DNA of 5,070 bases from the NCBI GenBank assembly GCA_034435315.1, contig DAOTYB010000324.1, positions 1 through 5,070 of the forward strand. The letters are read 5' to 3'. Numbering within the stretch: position 1 is the stretch's first letter; each line of letters opens with the position of its first letter. This stretch comes from VGOB01 sp034435315. Lineage in GTDB: Bacteria > Chloroflexota > Anaerolineae > UBA4142. Positions 1-5,037 of the stretch are shown here, in pieces. The position numbers and the translations under genes were made by a program. A model generated the notes under the pieces. It searched no databases and was not told where the DNA came from. It saw nothing but the letters and a program-made list of their open reading frames with translations.

Positions 1-28
1 GGAACGCCAAGGGCAGTTTTACACTTGA

Positions 29-57
29 ATTATACAACGAATTGCGGGATTGGTCAA
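29..57 (-). promoter_or_regulatory. Predicted sigma70-type promoter firing leftward out of the window
   Basis: On the minus strand there is TTGACC (plus-strand 52-57; 5 of 6 matches to the -35 consensus), a 17-base spacer, and a perfect TATAAT (plus-strand 29-34). Transcription would start near position 22 and leave the window at its left edge, so the gene it serves is not visible. No start codon for a minus-strand gene is seen between 1 and 60. It lies back to back with the chaperonin promoter, with about 32 bases between the two -35 boxes. Base matches and spacing are seen directly; activity is inferred. Confidence 0.6.
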
Positions 58-89
58 TAGGTTTGGTGATGTGTTTTTTTTTGAGGGGC

Positions 90-117
90 TTGACAAATTT
101 GAAAAATTGAGTATATT
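90..117 (+). promoter_or_regulatory. Promoter of the groES-groEL operon
   Basis: A perfect -35 box TTGACA (90-95), a 16-base spacer and a TATATT -10 box (112-117, 5 of 6 matches) form a strong housekeeping sigma promoter. The predicted start is near 124, which places the CIRCE operator right at the start of the transcript, the usual arrangement for HrcA repression. A run of nine T (74-82) lies about 42 to 50 bases upstream of the start and could act as an UP-like element that strengthens RNA polymerase binding; that part is inference. The leader before the groES start codon is about 60 bases. Confidence 0.85.
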
Positions 118-124
118 GTGCACG

Positions 125-151
125 CTAGCACTCTGGCAAAATGAGTGCTAA
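125..151 (+). promoter_or_regulatory. CIRCE operator (HrcA binding site)
   Basis: The inverted repeat has a left arm CTAGCACTC (125-133), a 9-base spacer (134-142) and a right arm GAGTGCTAA (143-151). It matches the established CIRCE consensus TTAGCACTC-N9-GAGTGCTAA at 17 of 18 arm positions; the only deviation is C for T at 125. CIRCE is bound as DNA by the repressor HrcA, whose folding depends on GroEL, so the chaperonin limits its own synthesis until heat or misfolded protein titrates it. hrcA itself is not in the window. Confidence 0.96.
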
Positions 152-184
152 TGACACTCAAATTCCAGCAAGGAGGTTTCTGTT

Positions 185-490
185 ATGGCTGATCAACTCA
201 AAATGCGCCCACTTGCGGATCGAGTGATTGTCGAGCCACTCGAAGGGGAAGAAAAGACGGCCAGCGGCATCTTGCTTCCCGAAACCGCAAAGGAAAAACC
301 GCAAGAAGGTATCATTGTCGCGATTGGTCCAGGACGTTGGGACGAGGAAGGTAAGAAACGCGTCGAGATGGAAGTGAAACTCGGCGATAAGGTCGTGTTC
401 GCCAAGTACTCGGGCACCGAAATCAAGGTGAACGACAAAAAGTATTTGATCTTGAGTGAGAAAGACATCCTCGCGGTTGTCGAAAAGTAA
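185..490 (+). CDS. groES: GroES co-chaperonin (Hsp10)
   Basis: This 101-residue protein is the heptameric lid of the cytoplasmic GroEL chamber: it caps the ring after ATP binding and encloses the substrate protein. The N-terminus carries the family signature around LKMRPLADRVIVEP (5-18). The mobile loop that contacts GroEL is at about 20-38, with the hydrophobic tripeptide ILL at 29-31 in place of the IVL of E. coli. A beta-barrel body follows, including GDKVVFAKYSGTEI (67-80), and the C-terminus is the typical LILSEKDILAVVE. Length is normal for the family (95-105). The ATG is supported by AAGGAGG (170-176), 8 bases upstream. It is the first gene of a CIRCE-controlled operon with groEL 40 bases downstream. 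Other long frames over this stretch on the minus strand are shadows. Confidence 0.98.
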   Translation: MADQLKMRPLADRVIVEPLEGEEKTASGILLPETAKEKPQEGIIVAIGPGRWDEEGKKRVEMEVKLGDKVVFAKYSGTEIKVNDKKYLILSEKDILAVVEK

Positions 491-530
491 TTTTGTTGCA
501 CGGACCATTCCATTCAGGAGGAAATAGATT

Positions 531-2162
531 ATGCCAGCCAAACAACTAGCGTTTTCCGAAGAAGCACGCAGACACTTGAAAATCGGCGTGGATACGATGG
601 CGAATGCAGTCAAGACCACGCTGGGTCCCAAAGGGCGTAACGTCGCACTCGATAAAAAGTTCGGCGCGCCGACCATCACGCACGATGGGGTGACCGTTGC
701 CAAAGAAATCGAATTAAAAGATCCCTACGAAAATATGGGCGCGCAATTGTTGAAAGAAGCCGCCACCAAGACGAACGATGTCGCGGGCGACGGCACGACC
801 ACCGCCACCCTGCTCGCACAGATCATTGTCAATGAAGGTCTGAAGAACGTCGCCGCGGGCGCCAATCCCATGCTGTTGAAGCGCGGCATCGAAAAAGGAA
901 CGGCGGTCATTGTCGAAGAAATCAAACGGATGTCCACGCCGGTCAAGGGCAAAGCAGAAATCGCCAATGTGGCCGCCATCTCGGCAGCGGATCCCGAAAT
1001 CGGCAACCTGCTCGCCGATGTGATGGACAAGGTCGGTAAAGATGGCGTCATCACCGTCGAGGAATCCAAGACCGGTCTCGCGTTCGAAACCGAATACGTG
1101 GACGGAATGCAAATTGATCGCGGCTACATCTCGCCATACTTTGTCACCAATCCCGAACGGATGGAAGCCGTCCTCGTCAATCCGTACATTTTGATTACCG
1201 ATCGCAAAATTTCCGCGCATACCGATATTGTGCCCATCCTCGAAAAGTTGGTGCAGATGGGCAAGCGCGATCTTGTGATTGTGGCCGAGGACGTGGAAGG
1301 CGAAGCCCTGGCGACACTCGTGTTGAACAAACTGCGCGGCTTGCTGAATGTGCTCGCGGTCAAAGCCCCCGGCTTTGGTGATCGCCGCAAGGAAATGTTG
1401 CGCGATATGGCCATCCTCACCGGCGGTAACGTCATCACCGAAGAGATGGGGCGCAAGTTAGAGACGGCGCAAATCAGCGATCTGGGACAATGCGATAAAG
1501 TGATCGCCACAAAGGACGATACGACCTTTGTGGGTGGGCACGGTTCGGAAAAGGAAATCAAGGGGCGCATCAACGAAATCAAGGCGCAAATCGAAAAGAC
1601 CACCTCCGACTATGATCGCGAGAAACTGCAAGAGCGTCTGGCGAAACTCGCCGGAGGCGTGGCAGTGATTCGTGTGGGCGCCGCCACCGAAACCGAGTTG
1701 AAAGAGAAAAAGCATCGGGTCGAAGACGCGTTGAGCGCCACGCGCGCCGCGGTCGAAGAGGGGATTGTGCCCGGCGGTGGCGTCGCGCTCTTGAACGCGA
1801 TTCCCGCACTCGACAGAGTGCAAGCCGAAGGGGATATTGCTACGGGTGTGCATATTCTCAAACGCGCGCTGGAAGAGCCAATGCGTCAACTGGCGGAGAA
1901 CGCCGGCTACGATGGCGCGGTGGTCGTCCAGGAAGTGCGCCGTCAGCAGAAGGAAAAGAACAATCCGAACATCGGCTTTGATGTGCTGGCGGAAGAGTAT
2001 GTGGATCTGGTCGAGCGCGGTATCATTGACCCTGCCAAGGTGACGCGCAGCGGTCTGGAAAATGCCGCTTCGATTGCCGCGATGATTCTCACGACCGAAG
2101 CGTTAATCACCGAAATTCCCGAAAAAGAAAAACCGGCTGCACCACCGATGCCCGAATACTAG
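531..2162 (+). CDS. groEL: GroEL chaperonin (Hsp60)
   Basis: This 543-residue protein is the subunit of the double-ring tetradecamer that folds proteins in the cytoplasm using ATP, with GroES as lid. In the equatorial domain the nucleotide-binding LGPKGRNV is at 31-38, the catalytic-site Asp of HDG is D52, and GDGTTT is at 86-91 with D87. The apical domain keeps the substrate and GroES contact residues Y199, Y203, F204, L237, L260 and V264. The hydrolytic Asp equivalent to E. coli D398 is D399 in RVEDAL, and the family signature AAVEEGIVPGGG lies at 406-417. The one-residue offset from E. coli arises near 246 (GKRDLVIVAED). All key residues are present, so the protein should be active. The C-terminus ends AAPPMPEY and lacks the GGM repeat of E. 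coli. The start is supported by AGGAGG (516-521), 9 bases upstream. It is co-transcribed with groES and followed by a hairpin terminator. Confidence 0.99.
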   Translation: MPAKQLAFSEEARRHLKIGVDTMANAVKTTLGPKGRNVALDKKFGAPTITHDGVTVAKEIELKDPYENMGAQLLKEAATKTNDVAGDGTTTATLLAQIIVNEGLKNVAAGANPMLLKRGIEKGTAVIVEEIKRMSTPVKGKAEIANVAAISAADPEIGNLLADVMDKVGKDGVITVEESKTGLAFETEYVDGMQIDRGYISPYFVTNPERMEAVLVNPYILITDRKISAHTDIVPILEKLVQMGKRDLVIVAEDVEGEALATLVLNKLRGLLNVLAVKAPGFGDRRKEMLRDMAILTGGNVITEEMGRKLETAQISDLGQCDKVIATKDDTTFVGGHGSEKEIKGRINEIKAQIEKTTSDYDREKLQERLAKLAGGVAVIRVGAATETELKEKKHRVEDALSATRAAVEEGIVPGGGVALLNAIPALDRVQAEGDIATGVHILKRALEEPMRQLAENAGYDGAVVVQEVRRQQKEKNNPNIGFDVLAEEYVDLVERGIIDPAKVTRSGLENAASIAAMILTTEALITEIPEKEKPAAPPMPEY

Positions 2163-2183
2163 ACCTGACAGAAACCGTACAAC

Positions 2184-2222
2184 AACATCCCGCTCGTTAC
2201 TATCGAGCGGGATGTTTTATTT
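2184..2222 (+). terminator. Intrinsic terminator of the groES-groEL operon, probably bidirectional
   Basis: A perfect 13-bp stem (2184-2196 with 2204-2216; core CATCCCGCTCG) closes a 7-base loop and is followed on the plus strand by TTTTATTT (2215-2222). It starts 22 bases after the groEL stop. On the minus strand the same stem is followed by TTGTTGT, a weaker U-tract, and it begins directly after the TAA (2219-2217) of the convergent membrane-protein gene. One hairpin therefore plausibly ends both transcripts. Pairing is seen directly; efficiency in each direction is inferred. Confidence 0.9.
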
Positions 2223-3752
2223 CACTTGCCAGATCATCACGCCGTCCTGTGCGTACATCAGGACATAGCGCGTGGGGTCGGCAAAATCGCTCGCGTGCCA
2301 TATCCCCTGGCGCTGTCCAAGATAAACGTGGGTGAAAGGTGACGCTGGGTCAGTCACGATGGCGCGCCGGGTAAAGTAGGGAATCCACGCGCCGCCATCA
2401 GTGGGGACAAAGGTGTGCGGATACCACTCGAACGTGTTGACGAGGAAACGCGCGTCGGGCGGGGTGTGGGTGACGATCCACTGCATCGCGCGCGCATCGG
2501 CGCGCGTGAACAAAATGGTAATGGGATTGAAAATGGTGAGCATCTCGCGAGCGCCGAGCAGCGCGATGACGATGCCCACGAGACTCACCAGCCAGCGTGC
2601 CTTACTGAACGCCCAGTGTGCCAGATTGCCCATCAATAGCGCGGCGGGGAAGAATCCCATCAAGAGGACAAAGGGTATTTCGACAAGTGGCACACCGATA
2701 GCAGTGAACAGCATCGCACCCACTGTCAGCGTCCCAAACCACGCGACGATGGCGCAGAGGGACGCGTTGCGCTGGAGGATGGCAAGCCCCAAGCCGCCCA
2801 TTGCCAGGCACCACGCCATCACGCCATAGTGCGAGGTCAAAATCCTGAATGCGGTTGTCAACTCAATGCCCGACCAGAACGTTAGCGCGGCAAGGACATT
2901 GTGTGTACCATTCGGCTGGCTGAGCCAGCGCGCGCTCCCGACGATTCCGAGGACTAGCAGCGGCAGCGCGAGCGCCATCAAGCGGCGCGCCGGTATCCCG
3001 CGCCAGATGCTGTACAGCATCACGAAGAGGACGTAGAACGCGAGCAAACGCAGATGCGCGCTGGCGAGACCCGCGAGTGTGACCAGAGCGATGAACAACG
3101 CGCGCGCATCGTCACGCGGCGCGTCGAGCCAGTCCAGCGCGGCAATCAAGGCAATCGGAAGGATGGCGATGCCGAGCAAAAGAGGATAGCGTCCCCACGT
3201 CAAAAAGTACATCGGCGTGGGAGTCAGAAACCAAACGCCCAGGGCACTCGCGAATCCCACCACGCGGCTCTGTGTCCAGCGCGCGCCAAACGCAAAGAAC
3301 GACAGACCGATTTGAACAACGATGAACTGCCCCGCGAGAATCATCGCGGCGGGGATGGCAGTATCCGCGAGTTGCACCAGCCACACAACGAGATGGTGAA
3401 AGCCAAAGTGATAAACTTGCGCCGGTGGCGCGTGCCCGTGTGTGAGAATGTGGTGAATGTCTGCCGCGTGGCGGTACGAATCCACCCACAACGGCGCGGG
3501 TAAATCGGCAAATTGGAGGATGCCCACTGTCAGCGCGAGGAGCGCGAACAAAGCCAGCACAAGCGTTGGCGCAAACTCCTGACGGGGCAGGTGAATCCGT
3601 CTCTGGTACGATACGAGTGCAAGGAGACTCGGCACTGCAAGCCATACGCCGTTGAACGCGCCGACCAGCGCGGCGGCGGAGAGGCTCGCCAGTCCCACGC
3701 CACTGGCGTAGGCACACGTGTCGGCAAAGGTGCGATACCCGGGCATCGTCAC
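2217..3752 (-). CDS. Multi-pass membrane protein, GT-C glycosyltransferase-like, function unknown
   Basis: This 511-residue, very hydrophobic protein has about 12 membrane segments by eye (near 16-33, 35-49, 61-80, 132-155, 164-183, 190-206, 217-247, 258-272, 309-326, 331-352, 357-376, 387-402) and a soluble C-terminal part from about 415. By the positive-inside rule the RRIHLPR stretch (51-57) is cytoplasmic and the loop after residue 80 is outside. That loop starts LPAPLWVDSYRHA and carries D91, the sort of acidic residue that is catalytic in the first outer loop of GT-C enzymes, which use polyprenyl-phosphate sugars. It also holds eight histidines between 95 and 120. The tail (DARAMQWIVTHTPPDARFLVN, then DGGAWIP and a TRR) resembles the outer C-terminal domain of uncharacterised GT-C-like proteins. 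The start is GTG at 3752, overlapping the dtd stop as GTGA; an ATG two codons later (3746) is the alternative. No Shine-Dalgarno is visible, so translation is probably coupled to dtd. Sugar and acceptor cannot be read; a transporter or polymerase-like protein is less likely but possible. Confidence 0.85.
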   Translation of the reverse strand: MTMPGYRTFADTCAYASGVGLASLSAAALVGAFNGVWLAVPSLLALVSYQRRIHLPRQEFAPTLVLALFALLALTVGILQFADLPAPLWVDSYRHAADIHHILTHGHAPPAQVYHFGFHHLVVWLVQLADTAIPAAMILAGQFIVVQIGLSFFAFGARWTQSRVVGFASALGVWFLTPTPMYFLTWGRYPLLLGIAILPIALIAALDWLDAPRDDARALFIALVTLAGLASAHLRLLAFYVLFVMLYSIWRGIPARRLMALALPLLVLGIVGSARWLSQPNGTHNVLAALTFWSGIELTTAFRILTSHYGVMAWCLAMGGLGLAILQRNASLCAIVAWFGTLTVGAMLFTAIGVPLVEIPFVLLMGFFPAALLMGNLAHWAFSKARWLVSLVGIVIALLGAREMLTIFNPITILFTRADARAMQWIVTHTPPDARFLVNTFEWYPHTFVPTDGGAWIPYFTRRAIVTDPASPFTHVYLGQRQGIWHASDFADPTRYVLMYAQDGVMIWQVK

Positions 3753-4189
3753 GGCGAATCGAGTAAGAGAGTCACGGGACCATCGTTGAGGATATGGACA
3801 AGCATATGTGCTTGAAACTTGCCGGTTTCCACGTGCAGTCCTTGCTCGCGCAGCAGCGTGATAAAGCGTTCAATCAATGGTTCAGCGACTTCGGGGCGTG
3901 CCGCAGCGATGAAATCGGGACGCCGACCGCGACGCGCGTCACCGTAGAGCGTGAACTGCGAGACGACCAGCGCGCTCGCGCCAACATCGAGCGCGGAGAG
4001 ATTGAACTTGCTGGTGGCATCTTCAAAGATTCTCAGGTGAGCGATTTTTTGTGCCAGCCAGCGGGCATCGTTTTCTGTATCGTTATGCGTGACGCCGATA
4101 AAAACGACCAGCCCCTTGCCAATCTCGCCAATCGTTTGATTATCTACGGTGACGGCGGCGTGGCTCACACGCTGAACGAGTGCGCGCAT
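3749..4189 (-). CDS. dtd: D-aminoacyl-tRNA deacylase (DTD)
   Basis: This cytoplasmic homodimeric enzyme hydrolyses D-amino acids (and in the family also glycine) from mischarged tRNA, for example D-Tyr-tRNA, releasing free tRNA and the amino acid. The 146-residue product matches the usual length of about 145. Family marks, counted from the chosen start, are MRALVQRV (1-8), GEIGKGLVVFIGV (21-33), RIFEDATSKFNLS (53-65), SQFTLYGD (77-84) and the NDGPVT motif (135-140), whose Gly137-Pro138 is the chirality-checking cis-Pro pair. The segment FQAHM (125-129) has Gln where many relatives have Gly (FGA). An ATG at 4201 would add MGVS, but family alignment favours 4189, which also has a GGGGG Shine-Dalgarno-like run 5 bases upstream; 4201 has none. 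It is the first gene of a minus-strand pair and overlaps the membrane-protein gene by four bases. It is divergent from the 99-residue gene. Confidence 0.96.
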   Translation of the reverse strand: MRALVQRVSHAAVTVDNQTIGEIGKGLVVFIGVTHNDTENDARWLAQKIAHLRIFEDATSKFNLSALDVGASALVVSQFTLYGDARRGRRPDFIAAARPEVAEPLIERFITLLREQGLHVETGKFQAHMLVHILNDGPVTLLLDSP

Positions 4190-4200
4190 CGAGACCCCCA

Positions 4201-4229
4201 TTGCATTTATTTGAAATTTCTGGTATGAT
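4201..4229 (+). promoter_or_regulatory. Promoter of the 99-residue protein gene; -10 also readable toward dtd
   Basis: On the plus strand TTGCAT (4201-4206, 3 of 6 matches), a 17-base spacer and TATGAT (4224-4229, 5 of 6) form a promoter. The TGG just before the -10 box makes it an extended -10, which compensates for the weak -35. The start would fall near 4236, giving a leader of about 15 bases that contains the ribosome site. The same hexamer read on the minus strand is TATCAT, also 5 of 6, with a start near 4217 for dtd. No good minus-strand -35 exists at 16-18 bases (ATACGC at 17). The dtd reading is inference. Confidence 0.55.
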
Positions 4230-4250
4230 AGTGACAGTCAAGGGAGGCGT

Positions 4251-4550
4251 ATGTATAAACTACTGATGACTTGTGATATTCGACCAGGGCGCGAATCAGA
4301 GTATTTCGAGTTTGCAGTGCAGGAATTTGTGCCACGCCTGACGCGCCTGGGCATTCAAGCCAGCGAGGCGTGGTACACTGTCTATGGCAACGCGCCCCAA
4401 CTGTTGACCGGTGGCATCGCCGCGGATCGCGCCACGCTCGAACGCGCGGTGGAGAGCGACGAGTGGAAGAGTCTGGTCGAAAAATTGTCCAACTATGTCA
4501 CGAATTTCAAATACAAGATTGTTCCACATACCGGACATTTTCAGTTGTGA
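4251..4550 (+). CDS. Small dimeric alpha/beta-barrel-like protein, function unknown
   Basis: I do not recognise a specific family for this 99-residue soluble protein. The predicted order is strand (MYKLLMTCDI, 1-10), helix (about 14-33), strand (39-46, EAWYTVYG), strand (50-57, QLLTGGIA), helix (60-83, with SDEWKSLVEKLSNYV), strand (86-92, FKYKIVP). This beta-alpha-beta-beta-alpha-beta order is the ferredoxin-like fold of dimeric alpha/beta-barrel proteins, as in the ABM, EthD and NIPSNAP groups. Such proteins bind or modify small molecules, or are plain dimers of unknown role. There is no signal peptide, membrane segment or cysteine pair. The start is set by GGGAGG (4242-4247) with a short 3-base gap to the ATG; the next in-frame ATG (4266) is too far from it. 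It has its own extended -10 promoter, is divergent from dtd and convergent with fmdB. The fold call is an inference from pattern; no catalytic residues can be named. Confidence 0.85.
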   Translation: MYKLLMTCDIRPGRESEYFEFAVQEFVPRLTRLGIQASEAWYTVYGNAPQLLTGGIAADRATLERAVESDEWKSLVEKLSNYVTNFKYKIVPHTGHFQL

Positions 4551-4576
4551 GCGCGCTCGCGTGGGCGTTCCCTTCC

Positions 4577-4619
4577 CAAACAGACCTGTCAGGTTCGCGT
4601 AACCTGACAGGTCTGTTTG
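4577..4619. repeat. Perfect 19-bp palindrome between convergent genes, terminator or dispersed repeat
   Basis: Arms 4577-4595 and 4601-4619 are perfectly complementary over 19 bp around a 5-base CGCGT loop; the right arm core is AACCTGACAGGTCTG. It lies 27 bases after the stop of the 99-residue gene and 2 bases beyond the fmdB stop, so it can end both transcripts. The plus strand follows the stem with GTTTC (inside TTTGTTTC); the minus strand follows it with GGAAGG, so neither direction has a proper U-tract. That, and the long perfect arms, suggest a dispersed intergenic palindrome used as a terminator instead of an ordinary intrinsic terminator. Confidence 0.8.
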
Positions 4620-4621
4620 TT

Positions 4622-4897
4622 TCAGGTAGAGGTTGTGGTAGTGGAGGCAGCGGACGTTTCCGTCTGAGCGGGGCTGTCACTTTTGGACTCGGTCGTGTTT
4701 TCGGTAGCACCTGCGGTGGACTGGCGACTTTCGGTGATGTACCAACCCGACCCTTTGAAGATGATGCCAACGGGATGCAAGACTTTGTGCACACGTCCAG
4801 CGCAATGAGGACATTGACGTACGGGCGCGTCTTGCACGGATTGAAATCGCTCAAAGTGATGACCGCAGTTTTCACAAGCGTATTCGTAGAGGGGCAT
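4622..4897 (-). CDS. FmdB-family putative zinc-ribbon regulatory protein
   Basis: This 91-residue protein begins MPLYEYACENCGHHFE, the hallmark of the FmdB / CxxC-CxxC-SSSS family. Two CxxC knuckles (C8, C11 and C29, C32) should bind one zinc ion. The short conserved stretch GIIFKGSGWYITESR (44-58) follows. After about residue 59 the chain becomes a low-complexity tail of Ser, Thr, Ala and Glu, including TTTT near the end, as is common in the family. The family is named after a gene in the formamidase/acetamidase region, but its molecular role is unsettled; DNA binding is often assumed. The ATG is supported by AGGAG on the minus strand (plus-strand 4906-4910) 8 bases away. It appears monocistronic: it is convergent with the 99-residue gene and nothing else is visible upstream before the window edge. 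Long overlapping frames on both strands here are shadows. Confidence 0.93.
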   Translation of the reverse strand: MPLYEYACENCGHHFERFQSVQDAPVRQCPHCAGRVHKVLHPVGIIFKGSGWYITESRQSTAGATENTTESKSDSPAQTETSAASTTTTST

Positions 4898-4931
4898 TGG
4901 ATAAACTCCTGTTGATGTATACCTTCAACGG

Positions 4932-4957
4932 TTGCAAACTTTGCATTTTGGTTTGCA
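4932..4957. other. TTTGCA-type repeats upstream of fmdB, possible operator
   Basis: The stretch has a 6-1-6 inverted repeat, TGCAAA-C-TTTGCA (4933-4945), and a further TTTGCA at 4952-4957, 12 bases after the previous copy. It lies 35 to 60 bases upstream of the fmdB start codon, where a regulator could bind. No convincing -35/-10 pair for fmdB could be fixed, so the relation to a promoter is uncertain. The repeats are seen directly; operator function is speculation. Confidence 0.3.
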
Positions 4958-4994
4958 CAGTTACAGGCTTGACCCCACGCATCCCCCTGCCCCC

Positions 4995-5021
4995 TTCTCT
5001 CCCCGCGTGGCGGGGAGAGAA
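4995..5021. repeat. GC-rich hairpin repeat, first of two at the right end
   Basis: TTCTCTCCCCGC (4995-5006) and GCGGGGAGAGAA (5010-5021) pair perfectly over 12 bp with a GTG loop. Pyrimidine-rich CCCCCTGCCCCC (4983-4994) before it and purine-rich GGAGGGGGGAG (5030-5040) after it can pair partly and would extend the structure. No coding frame explains the strand asymmetry. It resembles the small palindromic intergenic repeats (REP or MITE-like) found in many copies in bacterial genomes; copy number cannot be judged from one window. Confidence 0.65.
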
Positions 5022-5037
5022 AGTGATGAGGAGGGGG

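Noticed and set aside
74..82. Run of nine T as the end of an upstream terminator
   Set aside because: No GC-rich stem precedes it on the plus strand; its distance from the groES start fits an UP-like element better.
158..703. 181-codon minus-strand open frame opposite groES and the groEL start
   Set aside because: It covers the groES coding strand, the leader and both ribosome sites in antisense; its composition looks like noise.
714..1220. 168-codon minus-strand open frame opposite groEL
   Set aside because: It is a shadow of the highly conserved groEL frame, with no supporting signals.
3054..3503. 149-codon plus-strand open frame antisense to the membrane-protein gene
   Set aside because: The Arg/Gln/Glu-rich product is the usual antisense shadow of a hydrophobic GC-rich gene; no start signals.
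4549..4558. GAGCGCGCTC self-complementary 10-mer at the stop of the 99-residue gene
   Set aside because: It has no loop and no flanking T-run, and such short palindromes are common in CG-rich sequence of this kind.
4370..4915. 181-codon open frame on the plus strand
   Set aside because: It overlaps the 99-residue gene in another frame and is antisense to fmdB, passing through the 19-bp palindrome; no ribosome site or family likeness.
4916..4921. TATACA as a -10 box for fmdB on the minus strand
   Set aside because: The start would fall at the Shine-Dalgarno sequence itself, leaving almost no leader, and no -35 box is present at 16-18 bases.
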